Notes: a model not told the origin generated them from the sequence alone. Numbered from the stretch's first letter, positions 1-8,783 are shown. The stretch is DNA of 64,000 nt from Microbacterium gorillae (GCF_000826185.2 NZ_LN648875.1:1112356-1176355), one strand, 5' to 3'. Numbers and translations: made by a program.

Positions 1-1
1 C

Positions 2-133
2 TCCCGGATGGCGATCGCCCGGGGCACGGGCTTCATCCGCGCCGCGTTCCTGGTGATCGTGGCCGCGCTGATCGTGAAGCTCGGCGTGGACGTCTGGAAC
101 GAGAACCTGGCCCCCCTGTTCGCCGCCACCTGA
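2..133 (+). CDS. TSUP family (TauE/SafE) membrane transporter, C-terminal end only
   Basis: Only the last 43 codons are in the window; the gene begins upstream. The visible end carries GTGFIRAAFLVIVAALIVKL, one hydrophobic membrane segment, followed by a short polar tail and a TGA at 131-133. Members of the TSUP family usually end with such a helix and move sulfur-containing or organic anions across the cytoplasmic membrane. The substrate cannot be judged from this fragment. A strong hairpin starts four bases after the stop. Confidence 0.65.
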   Translation, partial: SRMAIARGTGFIRAAFLVIVAALIVKLGVDVWNENLAPLFAAT

Positions 134-136
134 TCC

Positions 137-203
137 CGAGACACCCAGGCACGTCCGAGAAACCCCGCATTGCGCGGTGTTTCGGACGTGCCTGGGTGTC
201 TCG
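137..203. repeat. Long hairpin element, copy A
   Basis: Two perfectly complementary 22-base arms (137-158 and 182-203) begin with CGAGACACCCAGGCACGTCC and enclose a GC-rich core that can form a second short stem. The element lies between the stop of the TSUP gene and the stop of an opposite-strand fragment, so it could terminate both transcripts. A near-identical element is found at 44515-44585, which makes this a dispersed repeat rather than a one-off terminator. Confidence 0.85.
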
Positions 204-213
204 CGGGAGGGGA

Positions 214-399
214 TTACTTCTGCAGGGAGAAGCCGCCGGTCCAGCCGATCTTCTCGGACGCGGCCAGGGTCAGCTGCAGGAAGCCGATCGCCTCGAGCTC
301 GTGGGCACGGGTGAGCGCGCCGGCGTCCATCGCCGCCAGGCCACCGGCCTGAACCGCGCACAGCAGCGTCTGCTTTGCACCTGCAACCAAAGCGCCGGG
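214..399 (-). pseudogene. Remnant of an unidentified gene (C-terminal fragment)
   Basis: Reading leftwards, an open frame of about 60 codons ends at TAA (214-216). Its translation, including AGGLAAMDAGALTRAHELEA and ending SEKIGWTGGFSLQK, has a natural protein-like composition, but the frame is closed upstream by the stop of the next gene. No good start codon or ribosome-binding site is visible; the only ATG would give 38 residues. A 12-base MarR-type operator lies inside its 5' part. The likeliest reading is a gene whose 5' part was deleted; the family is not recognised. Confidence 0.35.
375..386. promoter_or_regulatory. Candidate MarR operator, copy 1
   Basis: TTGCACCTGCAA is a 12-base near-palindrome. 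Its exact reverse complement occurs at 869-880, just upstream of the MarR gene. Two identical sites flanking one small gene next to a MarR regulator suggest autoregulation plus control of a leftward promoter whose target now appears truncated. Confidence 0.5.
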
Positions 400-816
400 T
401 CAGGACGGACGCGGCGGGAACGGCCACTCGTCCTGCGTGTACGGTGCCGCAATGACCTGCACGTCGTCCTCGTACACGATGCGCCCCGGCGAGGTCGTGC
501 GCAGCTGCACCCAGGCGACGTCGTGGCGGTCCAGCAGGTCGAGGTAGCCGCGCGTGAACGTGAGCAGCTCGCTCGCCGAGGCGCGGAACCACGCCCGAGC
601 GCCGGGATTGCGCGTTGCGTCGTAACACCCGGGCTGGACGACCTCCGGGTCCGGATAGGCCGCATCCGCCCAGTCATTGGACGAGCGCCACCAGGCATGA
701 TCGGCGCCGTCCAGTCGACCGCTCCGCGCCAGTGCGTTCGCCAGGCCGAACACCCCGGGGAATCCGCCACGCCGGTTCGGCACGGCGGACTGGAATCGCA
801 CGAACTCCGGACGCAT
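400..816 (-). CDS. Conserved hypothetical protein, 138 aa
   Basis: The family is not recognised. The protein is soluble, rich in Trp and Arg (HAWWRSSNDWADAAYPDPE, then RAWFRASASELL) and has no signal peptide or membrane segment. The ATG at 816 was chosen because AGGTGA lies a few bases upstream; a GTG at 831 would add five residues. It is transcribed away from the MarR gene at 900, and the MarR-type site at 869-880 lies in the shared divergent region, so it may belong to that regulator's targets. The TGA at 400-402 closes the reading frame of the downstream remnant. Confidence 0.6.
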   Translation of the reverse strand: MRPEFVRFQSAVPNRRGGFPGVFGLANALARSGRLDGADHAWWRSSNDWADAAYPDPEVVQPGCYDATRNPGARAWFRASASELLTFTRGYLDLLDRHDVAWVQLRTTSPGRIVYEDDVQVIAAPYTQDEWPFPPRPS

Positions 817-868
817 GTCATTCACCTGCACCCCGCGAGTCTGGCACGGAGCACCGACGCCCCAATGC

Positions 869-880
869 TTGCAGGTGCAA
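869..880. promoter_or_regulatory. Candidate MarR operator, copy 2
   Basis: TTGCAGGTGCAA is the exact reverse complement of the site at 375-386. It ends 19 bases before the MarR start codon and lies close to a possible -10 (GATAGACT at 886-893), a position suited to repression of the regulator's own promoter and of the divergent gene starting at 816. Confidence 0.55.
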
Positions 881-899
881 CGAACGATAGACTGGGGAC

Positions 900-1403
900 A
901 TGAGCGCCGATCTGACCCAGCCCGAGCGGGTGGCGATCGCGCGCCTGCAGGCGCTGCTGGAACTGCTGCCGGCGGCGCTGGACAAGGAACTGTCGCCCGC
1001 CGGCGTCACCGCCTTCGAGTTCAGCCTGCTGGACGCTCTCGCCGAGGCCCCGGACCAGCGTCTGCGCCTCAGCGCGCTGGCGGCGAAGACGAACGCGACA
1101 CTCCCACGCCTGTCCCGCGTGATGAACTCCCTGGAACGGAAGGGGTTCGCCACCCGGATGCCGTGCGAGGCGGACGGACGCGCCACCAACGCCGTCCTCA
1201 CGGCCGCCGGCGCCACCCTGCTCCAGCGCGCCCGGCCGTTGCACACGGCCGCGGTCCGCAACCTGGTGCTGGGACGCCTGGACGCCGACGGCGTGCAGGA
1301 CCTGGCCGACCTCTCGCTGCGCATCCTCGCCGCCCTCGACCCGGACGCGCGCCTTGAAGTGACCTCCGACGGAATCGTCTGCGCGGCCGACCCGACCGAC
1401 TGA
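900..1403 (+). CDS. MarR family transcriptional regulator, 167 aa
   Basis: The length and helical layout are typical of MarR dimers. A winged helix-turn-helix spans roughly residues 45-100 (LRLSALAAKTNATLPRLSRV as the recognition region, then the wing with the conserved D-x-R as DGR), and N- and C-terminal helices form the dimer interface. MarR proteins usually sense phenolics, antibiotics or oxidants and repress a neighbouring gene. Two copies of TTGCASSTGCAA flank the adjacent leftward gene and this promoter, consistent with autoregulation. The ligand cannot be inferred. Confidence 0.9.
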   Translation: MSADLTQPERVAIARLQALLELLPAALDKELSPAGVTAFEFSLLDALAEAPDQRLRLSALAAKTNATLPRLSRVMNSLERKGFATRMPCEADGRATNAVLTAAGATLLQRARPLHTAAVRNLVLGRLDADGVQDLADLSLRILAALDPDARLEVTSDGIVCAADPTD

Positions 1404-1446
1404 CCCGACGGCACGCGCACCGCGCGCGAAGTGCGATCATGGACGG

Positions 1447-2298
1447 ATGAAGATCCTCTCGATCCAGTCCGCGGTCGCCTACGGTCATGTCGGGAACTCC
1501 GCCGCCGTCTTCCCGCTGCAGCGGATCGGCGTGGAGGTCCTCCCCGTCCCGACGGTGAACTTCTCCAACCACACCGGCTACGGCGCCTGGCGCGGACCGC
1601 TGCTGGACCCGGAGGACGTGCGCGCGATCATCACCGGCATCGAGGAGCGCGGGGTGCTCGGCGAGATCGACGCCGTGCTGAGCGGGTACCAGGGTGGCGA
1701 GGGCATCGGCGAGGTCATCCTCGACGCCGTCGCCCGCGTGAAGGCCGCGAACCCGAACGCCGTGTACGCCTGTGACCCGGTGATGGGCAACGCGAAATCC
1801 GGCTGCTTCGTGGCCCCGGCCATCCCGGTGCTGCTGCGCGAGAAGGTGGTGCCGCAGGCGGACATCATCACCCCGAACCAGTTCGAGCTCGGCTTCCTGA
1901 CGGACACCGAACCCGACACCCTGGAATCCACCCTGGCGTCCGTGGACAAGGCCCGCGCGCTCGGTCCGCGCACGGTGCTGGTCACCAGCGTCGAGCGTCC
2001 GGACCGCCCGGAGGGCACGATCGAGATGCTCGCCGCCGACGACACCGGAGCGTGGCTGGTCCAGACCCCCCACCTGCCGATGAAGGCCAACGGCTCCGGC
2101 GATGTCACCGCCGCACTGTTCACCGCTCACTACGTCGAAACCGGATCCGCCGCGACCGCGCTCAGCCGGACGGTCTCCAGCGTCTTCGATCTGCTGCAGA
2201 ACACCCTGGATTCCGGCGCGCGCGAGCTGCAGCTGGTCGAGTCGCAGGAAGCTTACGCGCACCCGCGCGAGCAGTTCACCGTCACCCGGGTGCGCTGA
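1447..2298 (+). CDS. pdxY: Pyridoxal kinase PdxY, 283 aa
   Basis: Phosphorylates pyridoxal to pyridoxal 5'-phosphate with ATP in the vitamin B6 salvage pathway, in the cytoplasm. The start MKILSIQSAVAYGHVGNSAA is the substrate-binding signature of pyridoxal kinases, GYQGGEG lies near residue 80, and the ribokinase-fold anion hole and catalytic base appear as NGSGD with Asp219. The 283-residue length matches PdxY. It follows the MarR gene by 43 bases on the same strand but has no obvious functional link to it. Confidence 0.95.
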   Translation: MKILSIQSAVAYGHVGNSAAVFPLQRIGVEVLPVPTVNFSNHTGYGAWRGPLLDPEDVRAIITGIEERGVLGEIDAVLSGYQGGEGIGEVILDAVARVKAANPNAVYACDPVMGNAKSGCFVAPAIPVLLREKVVPQADIITPNQFELGFLTDTEPDTLESTLASVDKARALGPRTVLVTSVERPDRPEGTIEMLAADDTGAWLVQTPHLPMKANGSGDVTAALFTAHYVETGSAATALSRTVSSVFDLLQNTLDSGARELQLVESQEAYAHPREQFTVTRVR

Positions 2299-2338
2299 GC
2301 GCAGCGGCAGCGCGAAGCCGTCACCGAGTCGAGTCTCA

Positions 2339-2365
2339 CGTCACCGGCTCGCCGAGCCGATGACG
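2339..2365. terminator. Bidirectional terminator-like stem
   Basis: The arms CGTCACCGGCTCG and CGAGCCGATGACG pair except at one position, around a tiny loop. The element sits between the stops of the converging pdxY and serine-hydrolase-like genes. No U-tract is present, as is common in high-GC actinobacteria. Confidence 0.5.
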
Positions 2366-2375
2366 CACCGGTTCG

Positions 2376-3674
2376 CTACTTCGCCGGGACGGGGCAGGTC
2401 GCAGCGCCGGCCAGAATTGTCGCGTACTGCTCCGCGGTGAAGGGCAGGCCGAACTCCGGTGCGGTCTTACCGCTGGCGGCCGGTGCTTTGGACGCGAGCG
2501 CCGCGATCTCCCAGGAGAGGAACTGCGCGGTCGCACGCGAGGCGCCTCCGCCGTTCAGCACCACGGCGACGGTGAGACCCGTCTTCGGCTCCGAATACGC
2601 CGCTGTGACGTACCCGGGCATCTGGCCCATCTGCCCGATCAGACCACCGACGATGAAGGAGCCACCACCTGCGGCGTACCAGCTCGTGTTCGGGTTGATC
2701 GGTGGCGCGTCCGCGAACCGCGAGTCCTTGCCGCCGGTGAGGGTCTCCGCGGCCATCGCCCGGGTGTACTTTCCCAGGTCCTCGATCGTGGACGTGGCCC
2801 CGGCATTGGTGTACCCCATGGAAGCCGACAGCTCGGTGACGTTCGTGGGTTCGGCGCAGTTGACCGCCCCGTCTGCACCCTTCACCAGAATCTGACCGGT
2901 CAGCGCCGGAGCGGGTGTGGGCTTGGCCGGCGCCGCCTCGGGCAGCGCGGTGTTCGACAGCCCGAGCGGCTGGAACACGTACTCCGAGAGGTATTCCTGC
3001 GCCGACATGCCGGACGCCTGCTCGAGAGCGAGGCCCAGCAGAAGATAACCGGTGCCGGCGTCGGAGAACTTCTCTCCCGGGGCGTTGGTGACCCCCGAAC
3101 CGAGGCCGAAGCTGGCGAGCTCGCGCGGGCGCCACTGCCGATCCGGGGTGCGGAGGAAGTCCGCCGTGATCGCGGCGGGAAGTGGGGCGATGCCGGACGT
3201 ACCGTCGCAGAGCATCTTCAGCGTGATGTCCTTGTCGTTCGGAACCCCGATGACGTATTTGGTGATCGGGTCGGACAGCTTGACGATGTTCTTCTCCGCC
3301 ATCGCGTAGAGCGCATCGCACGTCATCTGGCGGGTGACCTCACCGACGCGGAAGGACATGTCGGTGGTGACCTTCGTGTCCGAACCGGTCGCGACGGTGC
3401 CGAGTCCGGACACCCACTGACCGCTCCACGGCACCCAGACGCCGACGATCGCACCGCTGGCGCCGTACCCCGTCATCGTCGTGGTGACGGCGTCCTTGAT
3501 GGCCAGCACCGTGGAGTCGTCCAATTTTCCGTCTGCCATCGCCGGAACGTCGACGGCCGCGTTGGATGCGGAGGTGCAACCGGACAGGAGCAGAGCCGCC
3601 GAAGCCACGGCCACGATGGTCGCGGACAGGCGGCGGCGACCGCGTCGAGGCGCGCGCGAAGGCAGGTTGTTCAC
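2376..3674 (-). CDS. Beta-lactamase/DD-peptidase-fold lipoprotein with lost catalytic residues, 432 aa
   Basis: An N-terminal signal peptide ends in the lipobox LLSGC, so the protein is probably a lipid-anchored exported protein. The body has the class C beta-lactamase/serine hydrolase layout, but the expected SxxK is replaced by GEVTR (Glu112 in place of Ser, Arg115 in place of Lys). The YxN region reads KFSDAGTGYLLLG, and the usual HxGG-PG loop reads GQMGQMPGY. Hydrolysis by the normal mechanism therefore looks impossible; a binding or inhibitor-sensing role is inferred. The reading frame is intact, which argues against simple decay. Confidence 0.8.
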   Translation of the reverse strand: MNNLPSRAPRRGRRRLSATIVAVASAALLLSGCTSASNAAVDVPAMADGKLDDSTVLAIKDAVTTTMTGYGASGAIVGVWVPWSGQWVSGLGTVATGSDTKVTTDMSFRVGEVTRQMTCDALYAMAEKNIVKLSDPITKYVIGVPNDKDITLKMLCDGTSGIAPLPAAITADFLRTPDRQWRPRELASFGLGSGVTNAPGEKFSDAGTGYLLLGLALEQASGMSAQEYLSEYVFQPLGLSNTALPEAAPAKPTPAPALTGQILVKGADGAVNCAEPTNVTELSASMGYTNAGATSTIEDLGKYTRAMAAETLTGGKDSRFADAPPINPNTSWYAAGGGSFIVGGLIGQMGQMPGYVTAAYSEPKTGLTVAVVLNGGGASRATAQFLSWEIAALASKAPAASGKTAPEFGLPFTAEQYATILAGAATCPVPAK

Positions 3675-3743
3675 GAGGCGAGTCTACGGGGGGTGCCGGA
3701 GCGGGGCCGAGCATCGCCTGTGAACGGGTCACTGCGGTCCGGC

Positions 3744-5096
3744 TCAGTTGCCGCGGACGGCGCCCTTCATGAATCGCTGCACATCCGGGTCCACGCGGAT
3801 GTCGCTCGGGCGCAACGGACGGGTCAGGTACAGGCCCTCGAGCGCGGTGAGGCGACTCAGCGCGACGTAGGTCTGGCCGGGGGCGAACGCCCCGGAACCG
3901 AGATCGATGATCGCTCGCTCGTAGGTCTTGCCCTGGGATTTGTGGATCGTCACCGCCCAGGCCAGGCGCAGCGGGAACTGCGTGAACTCCGCGACGATGT
4001 CCCGCGACAGGCTCTTCGATCCCGGATCGTACGCGTAGCGATAGCGTTCCCAGACCGCCGGCTCCACCTCGAACTCCTCACCATCGACGTCCACCCGGAC
4101 GGTGCCGCCGGAGATGCGCGTCACCGTCCCGATCGTGCCGTTGACGTAGCGCGGCGGTTCCCCGTAGGACTGCTGGTCGTTGCGCAGGAACATGACCTGG
4201 GCACCGACCTTCAGCTTCAGCTCGGCCTCCGCCGGGTAGTTCGCGTCGCCCCGGCCGAAGTCCCCGTTGATCTCGGCGACGGCCTTCTGCTCCTTGCCCT
4301 TCAGCGCGGCGAGGTGGCGGGCGTTGATGCGATTGACGATGTCGTTGCGGGTGGCCAGGGTGATGATCGGCTCGTCCGCGTCCTCCGGGGGCGTGCGCGC
4401 CCCGGCGCCGTTGAGCACCCCGGCGATCTCCGCCGTCACGCGCCCGTACCGCACCGCGTTCAGCATCGCCTTGAAGCCGTCGTCGGCCTGCCGGTGGATG
4501 TTCACGAGTTCCCGGATGTGCAGGTCCGCTCCGTGGCGGCCGAGGTCGAGCACGCCGTCCGAGCCGGGTGCGTCCCCGGCCCACACGTGCGCATCGAAGA
4601 ACCAGAACGACCGGTAGTGGTCGTTCACGTACCTCATCTCATCGCCACGCGGCGGGACGGGGGCGAGCTGGTAGGGGTCACCGAACATCACGACCTGAAC
4701 CCCGCCGAACGGTTCGCCACGGCGCCCGCGGGCCTGCCGGAGCGATCGGTCGATTCCGTCCATGAGATCGGCGTTCACCATCGAGATCTCGTCGATGACG
4801 AGGGTGTCGATCGCGTTGAGGATCTTGCGCGTGGCATCGGACTGATCGATCTGTCCGTCCGCGATCAGTCCGATCGGCAGGCGGAACAGCGAGTGAATGG
4901 TCTGACCCTCGACGTTCAGCGCCGCGACGCCCGTCGGTGCGCACACCGCGATCTGCTTGCTCGTGTGCCACGCCAGGTACTGCAGCAGCGTGGATTTGCC
5001 GGTACCGGCGCGTCCGGTGACGAAGACGTGCTCCCGGGTGTCCTCGATGAGCCGGAACAGGGCTTCCTGCTCCGCGGACAGCGGGGGCGTGTTCAC
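3744..5096 (-). CDS. Pif1/RecD-like superfamily 1 DNA helicase, 450 aa
   Basis: Walker A is GRAGTGKST at residues 28-36, Walker B is DTLVIDEISMV, followed by FGDPYQLAPV (motif III region), and the C-terminal UvrD-like part has WAVTIHKSQGKTYERA and YVALSRLTALEGL. This is the motif order of Pif1/RecD-type 5'-3' helicases, expected to act in recombination or removal of DNA obstacles in the cytoplasm. The GTG at 5096 was chosen because AAGGAG lies four bases upstream; an ATG 30 bases earlier has no such site. No accessory nuclease domain is visible. Confidence 0.85.
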   Translation of the reverse strand: MNTPPLSAEQEALFRLIEDTREHVFVTGRAGTGKSTLLQYLAWHTSKQIAVCAPTGVAALNVEGQTIHSLFRLPIGLIADGQIDQSDATRKILNAIDTLVIDEISMVNADLMDGIDRSLRQARGRRGEPFGGVQVVMFGDPYQLAPVPPRGDEMRYVNDHYRSFWFFDAHVWAGDAPGSDGVLDLGRHGADLHIRELVNIHRQADDGFKAMLNAVRYGRVTAEIAGVLNGAGARTPPEDADEPIITLATRNDIVNRINARHLAALKGKEQKAVAEINGDFGRGDANYPAEAELKLKVGAQVMFLRNDQQSYGEPPRYVNGTIGTVTRISGGTVRVDVDGEEFEVEPAVWERYRYAYDPGSKSLSRDIVAEFTQFPLRLAWAVTIHKSQGKTYERAIIDLGSGAFAPGQTYVALSRLTALEGLYLTRPLRPSDIRVDPDVQRFMKGAVRGN

Positions 5097-5261
5097 CGGA
5101 CTCCTTGCACGTGGACGAACTCCCATCGTAGACACGCCGAAGCGCTCACCGTGCGGGCGTCCCCGGGTTCCGAACGGTGACCGTCCGGCGAAGCGCCCGA
5201 AGGTCGCTTCAGATGACCCCGTTCGGTGCTCTCCCGGGCCGGGTTTCCTAGACTGTGGCAC

Positions 5262-6323
5262 GTGGCGGAAACGGTGACGACGGACACGGGGACCTCCCGA
5301 CGCCCGCTTGCCGTGCGCCTGGGAGTGCTGGCGCTGGCCGCCGTCCTGGTGGCCGCGATGTTCGCGGCCGGCTACTTCTTCGCCTATCGGTCGTTGTACA
5401 GCCCGTCCGCGTTCGTGACGAAGTACCTCAATCTCCTCGCCGCCGGCCACGCCACCGATGCGCTCGCCATGCCCGGTGTCGGCGTGGACGCCGCCGCGCT
5501 CGAGGGCGCCGGTATCGACGCCTACTCGTCGGAGGCCCTGCTGCGCTCCGCCGCGCTCAGCAGCCTCACCGACATCCACGTCGATTCCGAAGAGGCGCAC
5601 GGTGAGGTCGTGGCCGTCACCGTGAGCTACCGCGCCGGCGGACACCCGAAGACCTCGACGTTCCAGGTCATCCGGAGCGGCTGGACCGGACTGGTACCCG
5701 GGTGGCGCTTCGAGCAGACGCCCTTGACGTCGATCGAGCTGACGGTGCTCGGGGCCACCGAGTTCACGGTGAACGGTTTCACTGTGGACAAGCGGCAGAT
5801 CGCCGGGGCGAACGTCGATCCGGTCGCGCCGCTGTCGTTGCTGGTGTTCACTCCCGGCCTGTACTCGGTGTCCGTCGATACCAAGATCTCCGCGTCGGCG
5901 GGAACAGCGGTCCTCGCCGACGTTCCTCTGCACCCCGTGCCCGTCACCGTGCAGACTGAGCCCACCGCGGACTTCCTCGCGGTGGTCCAGGAGAAGGTCA
6001 ACGGCTTCCTGTCGGAGTGCGCGAAGCAGGAGGTGCTGCAACCCACCGGCTGCCCGTTCGGGCTCGTGGTGCAGAACCTCATCGTCGATCCGCCGACGTG
6101 GTCGATCGCCGAGATGCCGAAGGTGACCATCGAGCCCAGTGGCGGCGACTGGATCCTGCCGCCCACGCAGGGCACCGCGCATGTGAAGGTCGAGGTGCGG
6201 TCCTACTTCGACGGATCGGTCCGGTCGCGGGATGAGGATGTGCCGTTCACGATCCGCGCGAGCATCTCCGTCCTCCCCGACGGCCGCGTCTCGATCGCCG
6301 TCGGCGGCATCGACACGCGCTGA
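5262..6323 (+). CDS. Membrane-anchored protein of unknown function, 353 aa
   Basis: One N-terminal membrane segment (LGVLALAAVLVAAMFAAGYF, about residues 20-40) is followed by a long extracytoplasmic part rich in beta-type sequence; no enzyme motif was recognised. TAGACT at 5250-5255 could be a -10 box seven bases before the GTG at 5262, giving a leaderless mRNA; this is the reason for the chosen start. An ATG-like start 36 bases upstream would lie inside the promoter. It is divergent from the helicase and convergent with the CopD-CtaG gene. Confidence 0.65.
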   Translation: MAETVTTDTGTSRRPLAVRLGVLALAAVLVAAMFAAGYFFAYRSLYSPSAFVTKYLNLLAAGHATDALAMPGVGVDAAALEGAGIDAYSSEALLRSAALSSLTDIHVDSEEAHGEVVAVTVSYRAGGHPKTSTFQVIRSGWTGLVPGWRFEQTPLTSIELTVLGATEFTVNGFTVDKRQIAGANVDPVAPLSLLVFTPGLYSVSVDTKISASAGTAVLADVPLHPVPVTVQTEPTADFLAVVQEKVNGFLSECAKQEVLQPTGCPFGLVVQNLIVDPPTWSIAEMPKVTIEPSGGDWILPPTQGTAHVKVEVRSYFDGSVRSRDEDVPFTIRASISVLPDGRVSIAVGGIDTR

Positions 6324-6326
6324 GCG

Positions 6327-8300
6327 TCAGCCGCGGACGCGCTCGTCCCGCTCCGCCAGGGCGGCGAGCTTCGCGTTGTACTCGGCCAGCTCCGTGTCCC
6401 CGGTGCGATCGGCGTGCCGGTCGCGGCTGCGCTGTGCGCGCTCGTCACTGCGACTCCATTGGATCGCGAGCGTGATCGCCACGATGAGGTTCGGGATCTC
6501 CCCGATCGACCAGGCGATGCCTCCCCCGATGTACTGGTCCTCCATTGGGGTCGGACCCCACGGCCGGGCCATCGCCCCGAACCACTCCGGGAGCATGAGC
6601 CCGGTCTGCATCATCAGCGCGACGCCGAAGAACGCGTGGATCGCCGCCGCCGCGATGAGGGTGATCAGGCGGCCCGGATACGGCATGCGCTTGGGTACCG
6701 GATCGATGCCGACCAGCGACAGCATGAACAGGTAGCCGGTGATGAGGAAGTGGATGATCATCCACTCATGACCCAGGTGGTCGTACACGGACCAGCGGAA
6801 CAGGTCCGTGAAGTAGAAGATCCACAGCGACGCGACGTACACCACGGCCGCCACGACCGGGTGGGTGACCACCCGCGAATACGGTGAGTGCACCGCCCAC
6901 AGGATCCACTCGCGGCCGCCGCGGGTGCCGTCCGTGCGCTTGCGGATCGCCCGCAGCGCGAGGGTCACCGGCGCTCCCGAGACCAGACACAGCGGGACAG
7001 CCATCGTCAGCAGCATGTGACCGAGCATGTGGATGCTGAACAGATAGTCACCGTACGCGGCCATCGGCCCGCAGGTCACCCACAGCAGCAGAGCCAGACC
7101 GGCCAGCCAGAACACGGTGCGGTGCACCGGCCAGCGGTCGCCCCGAGCGCTCAGACGTCGCAGCCCGACGATGTAGAAGACCGCACCGAACCCGACCGCG
7201 ACCAGCCACAGGAGGTCCGGGTTCCACTGCGTGAACCACCGATCCAGCGTGAGCTCGGGCGGCAGCGGAGAACCCGTGAGCCGCTGGGCGGGGGTGGTCG
7301 GGGCGACGGCGGTCAGCCCGGTCGGCGGCGCCGTGCGGGCCAACGCCGCCGCGACGCCGGATGCCGCCCCCATGAGGACCAGTTCCAGGGTGACGAGCCG
7401 CCAGAACGGCCGTCCGCGCTTCTCGTCAGCCACCCGTGCGATCAGGCGACGCCGGTAGAGCGCTCCGGCGATGCCCATCAGGACGAGCAGGACGGATTTG
7501 ATCACCACGAGCACGCCGTACGGGGAAGCCAGGCCCGCCCACGTGCCGATCCCGATCACGGCGCGGGCGAGTCCGGACAGGGCGACGACGACGAAGGAGG
7601 CCAGCGCCAGCGTCGAGTAGCGAGTGAGGACGTCGACGATCCGCCCGCGGAGCACCGGACGGACGAGCACGACCAGCAGCAGTCCCCCCACCCACACCGA
7701 AGCGCCGAGGACGTGCAGGAAGAGCGCGGAGACGGCGATGTTGTGATTGGCGAGGTCACCGGCGTGACCCTGCGTCACCATCGGGACGATCGCCGCGATC
7801 GCGACGAGGGCGGTCAGGGCCGTGCCCAGCCAGCCACGCACCGCGAAGGCGAGCACCGTGATGACGGCACCGGCGATGGTCGTCACCAACCAGGCCTGCC
7901 CGAGTTCCCGTTCGACCAGGAAGGAGCCCAGCTGCGCGCCGAACCCGGCGTCGAGCCCGATCTGCGGGTCCGTCACCTGCACGAAGGTCAGGAAGCCCGT
8001 CGCACCGGCCGCGACGGTGAACACGGCCGCCGCTGCTGAGGCCAGGTCCAGGGCGATCTCGAACGCGCGCTGTCCGGGCTTCAGCGCGAACAGGGCGAGC
8101 ACGAGCGACCCGATCATGCCGGCGGCAGCGAGGTTGACCAGCATCTTGACGACCGGAAGCCCCCAGCGCACGACGGGTCCGGCATCGAGAAGGATCTGCG
8201 GTGCCGCCCCGCCGCCGTACGCCAACCCGGCGAACACCGACGCGAGCGCGGCGAGCACGAGAAGCACGGGTCCGAAGACCCGCAGGGCACGGGGGTTCAC
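6327..8300 (-). CDS. CopD-CtaG fusion: copper resistance/cytochrome c oxidase assembly membrane protein, 657 aa
   Basis: A polytopic membrane protein in two parts. Residues from about 60 to 300 form the CopD-like copper domain (GASVWVGGLLLVVLVRPV), and residues from about 360 to 630 the CtaG/caa3 assembly domain with conserved histidines in SIHMLGHMLLTM and DHLGHEWMIIHFLITGYLF. This fusion is common in actinobacteria and is thought to handle copper for the CuB centre of cytochrome oxidase. The start is GTG. The tail after residue 620 is highly charged and cytoplasmic. No oxidase subunit genes lie in the window. Confidence 0.85.
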   Translation of the reverse strand: MNPRALRVFGPVLLVLAALASVFAGLAYGGGAAPQILLDAGPVVRWGLPVVKMLVNLAAAGMIGSLVLALFALKPGQRAFEIALDLASAAAAVFTVAAGATGFLTFVQVTDPQIGLDAGFGAQLGSFLVERELGQAWLVTTIAGAVITVLAFAVRGWLGTALTALVAIAAIVPMVTQGHAGDLANHNIAVSALFLHVLGASVWVGGLLLVVLVRPVLRGRIVDVLTRYSTLALASFVVVALSGLARAVIGIGTWAGLASPYGVLVVIKSVLLVLMGIAGALYRRRLIARVADEKRGRPFWRLVTLELVLMGAASGVAAALARTAPPTGLTAVAPTTPAQRLTGSPLPPELTLDRWFTQWNPDLLWLVAVGFGAVFYIVGLRRLSARGDRWPVHRTVFWLAGLALLLWVTCGPMAAYGDYLFSIHMLGHMLLTMAVPLCLVSGAPVTLALRAIRKRTDGTRGGREWILWAVHSPYSRVVTHPVVAAVVYVASLWIFYFTDLFRWSVYDHLGHEWMIIHFLITGYLFMLSLVGIDPVPKRMPYPGRLITLIAAAAIHAFFGVALMMQTGLMLPEWFGAMARPWGPTPMEDQYIGGGIAWSIGEIPNLIVAITLAIQWSRSDERAQRSRDRHADRTGDTELAEYNAKLAALAERDERVRG

Positions 8301-8345
8301 CCCTCCAGCCTAGGCTCTCCGCGCGTCCTCGCCCCGGGCGGACGT

Positions 8346-8783
8346 TCAGGTGCGCACGGTCGGTCCGGTCGACCTCAGCGAACGGGCCAGTTCAGCCAGC
8401 GCGAGTCCCCAGGCCGGTTCGTCCCCATCGTGCGCCGGACGCCGGTCCGGATCGGGCATCGCCGCGAAGCCGGACTCGCGAACGCGGACGGTCACGGTGC
8501 CCGAGTCGATCGGTGCGAGTCCCACCTCGACCGTCCTCGCCGGGAGGTCCGCACCCGCCGGGTGCCACTCGAACACGATGCGTCGCGGCTCCTCCCGGGT
8601 CAGGACGCTCACCCGGCGCTCACCGCCGACCGCGTCCGTGATGATCCACTCGTCGCCGTCCACTCGGATGCCCGTGCCGGATGAGGATCGGGTGTCGATC
8701 CACCAATCCGGGCGCGAGACCACGGCCCAGGCGTCGGCGAGGGTCGCCCGCACGTCCACCTGCGCTTCGATGCTGTCGTTCAT
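8346..8783 (-). CDS. SRPBCC (START-like) domain protein, 145 aa
   Basis: The entire protein is one SRPBCC domain, starting MNDSIEAQVDVRATLADAWA and continuing with DPDWW-type segments (SRPDWWID) and the strand ERRVSVLTREEPRRIVFEWH, as in AHSA1-like proteins. Such small proteins bind hydrophobic ligands or act with ArsR regulators; no ArsR gene is adjacent here. The ATG at 8783 was preferred over a longer frame reaching 8855 because the domain starts immediately after it. Confidence 0.75.
   Translation of the reverse strand: MNDSIEAQVDVRATLADAWAVVSRPDWWIDTRSSSGTGIRVDGDEWIITDAVGGERRVSVLTREEPRRIVFEWHPAGADLPARTVEVGLAPIDSGTVTVRVRESGFAAMPDPDRRPAHDGDEPAWGLALAELARSLRSTGPTVRT

Noticed and set aside
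5097-6182. A minus-strand N-terminal extension that would make the helicase 812 residues
   Set aside because: The extension lies opposite the 353-residue membrane protein gene, has low-complexity sequence, and a GTG with an AAGGAG site gives a normal helicase start.
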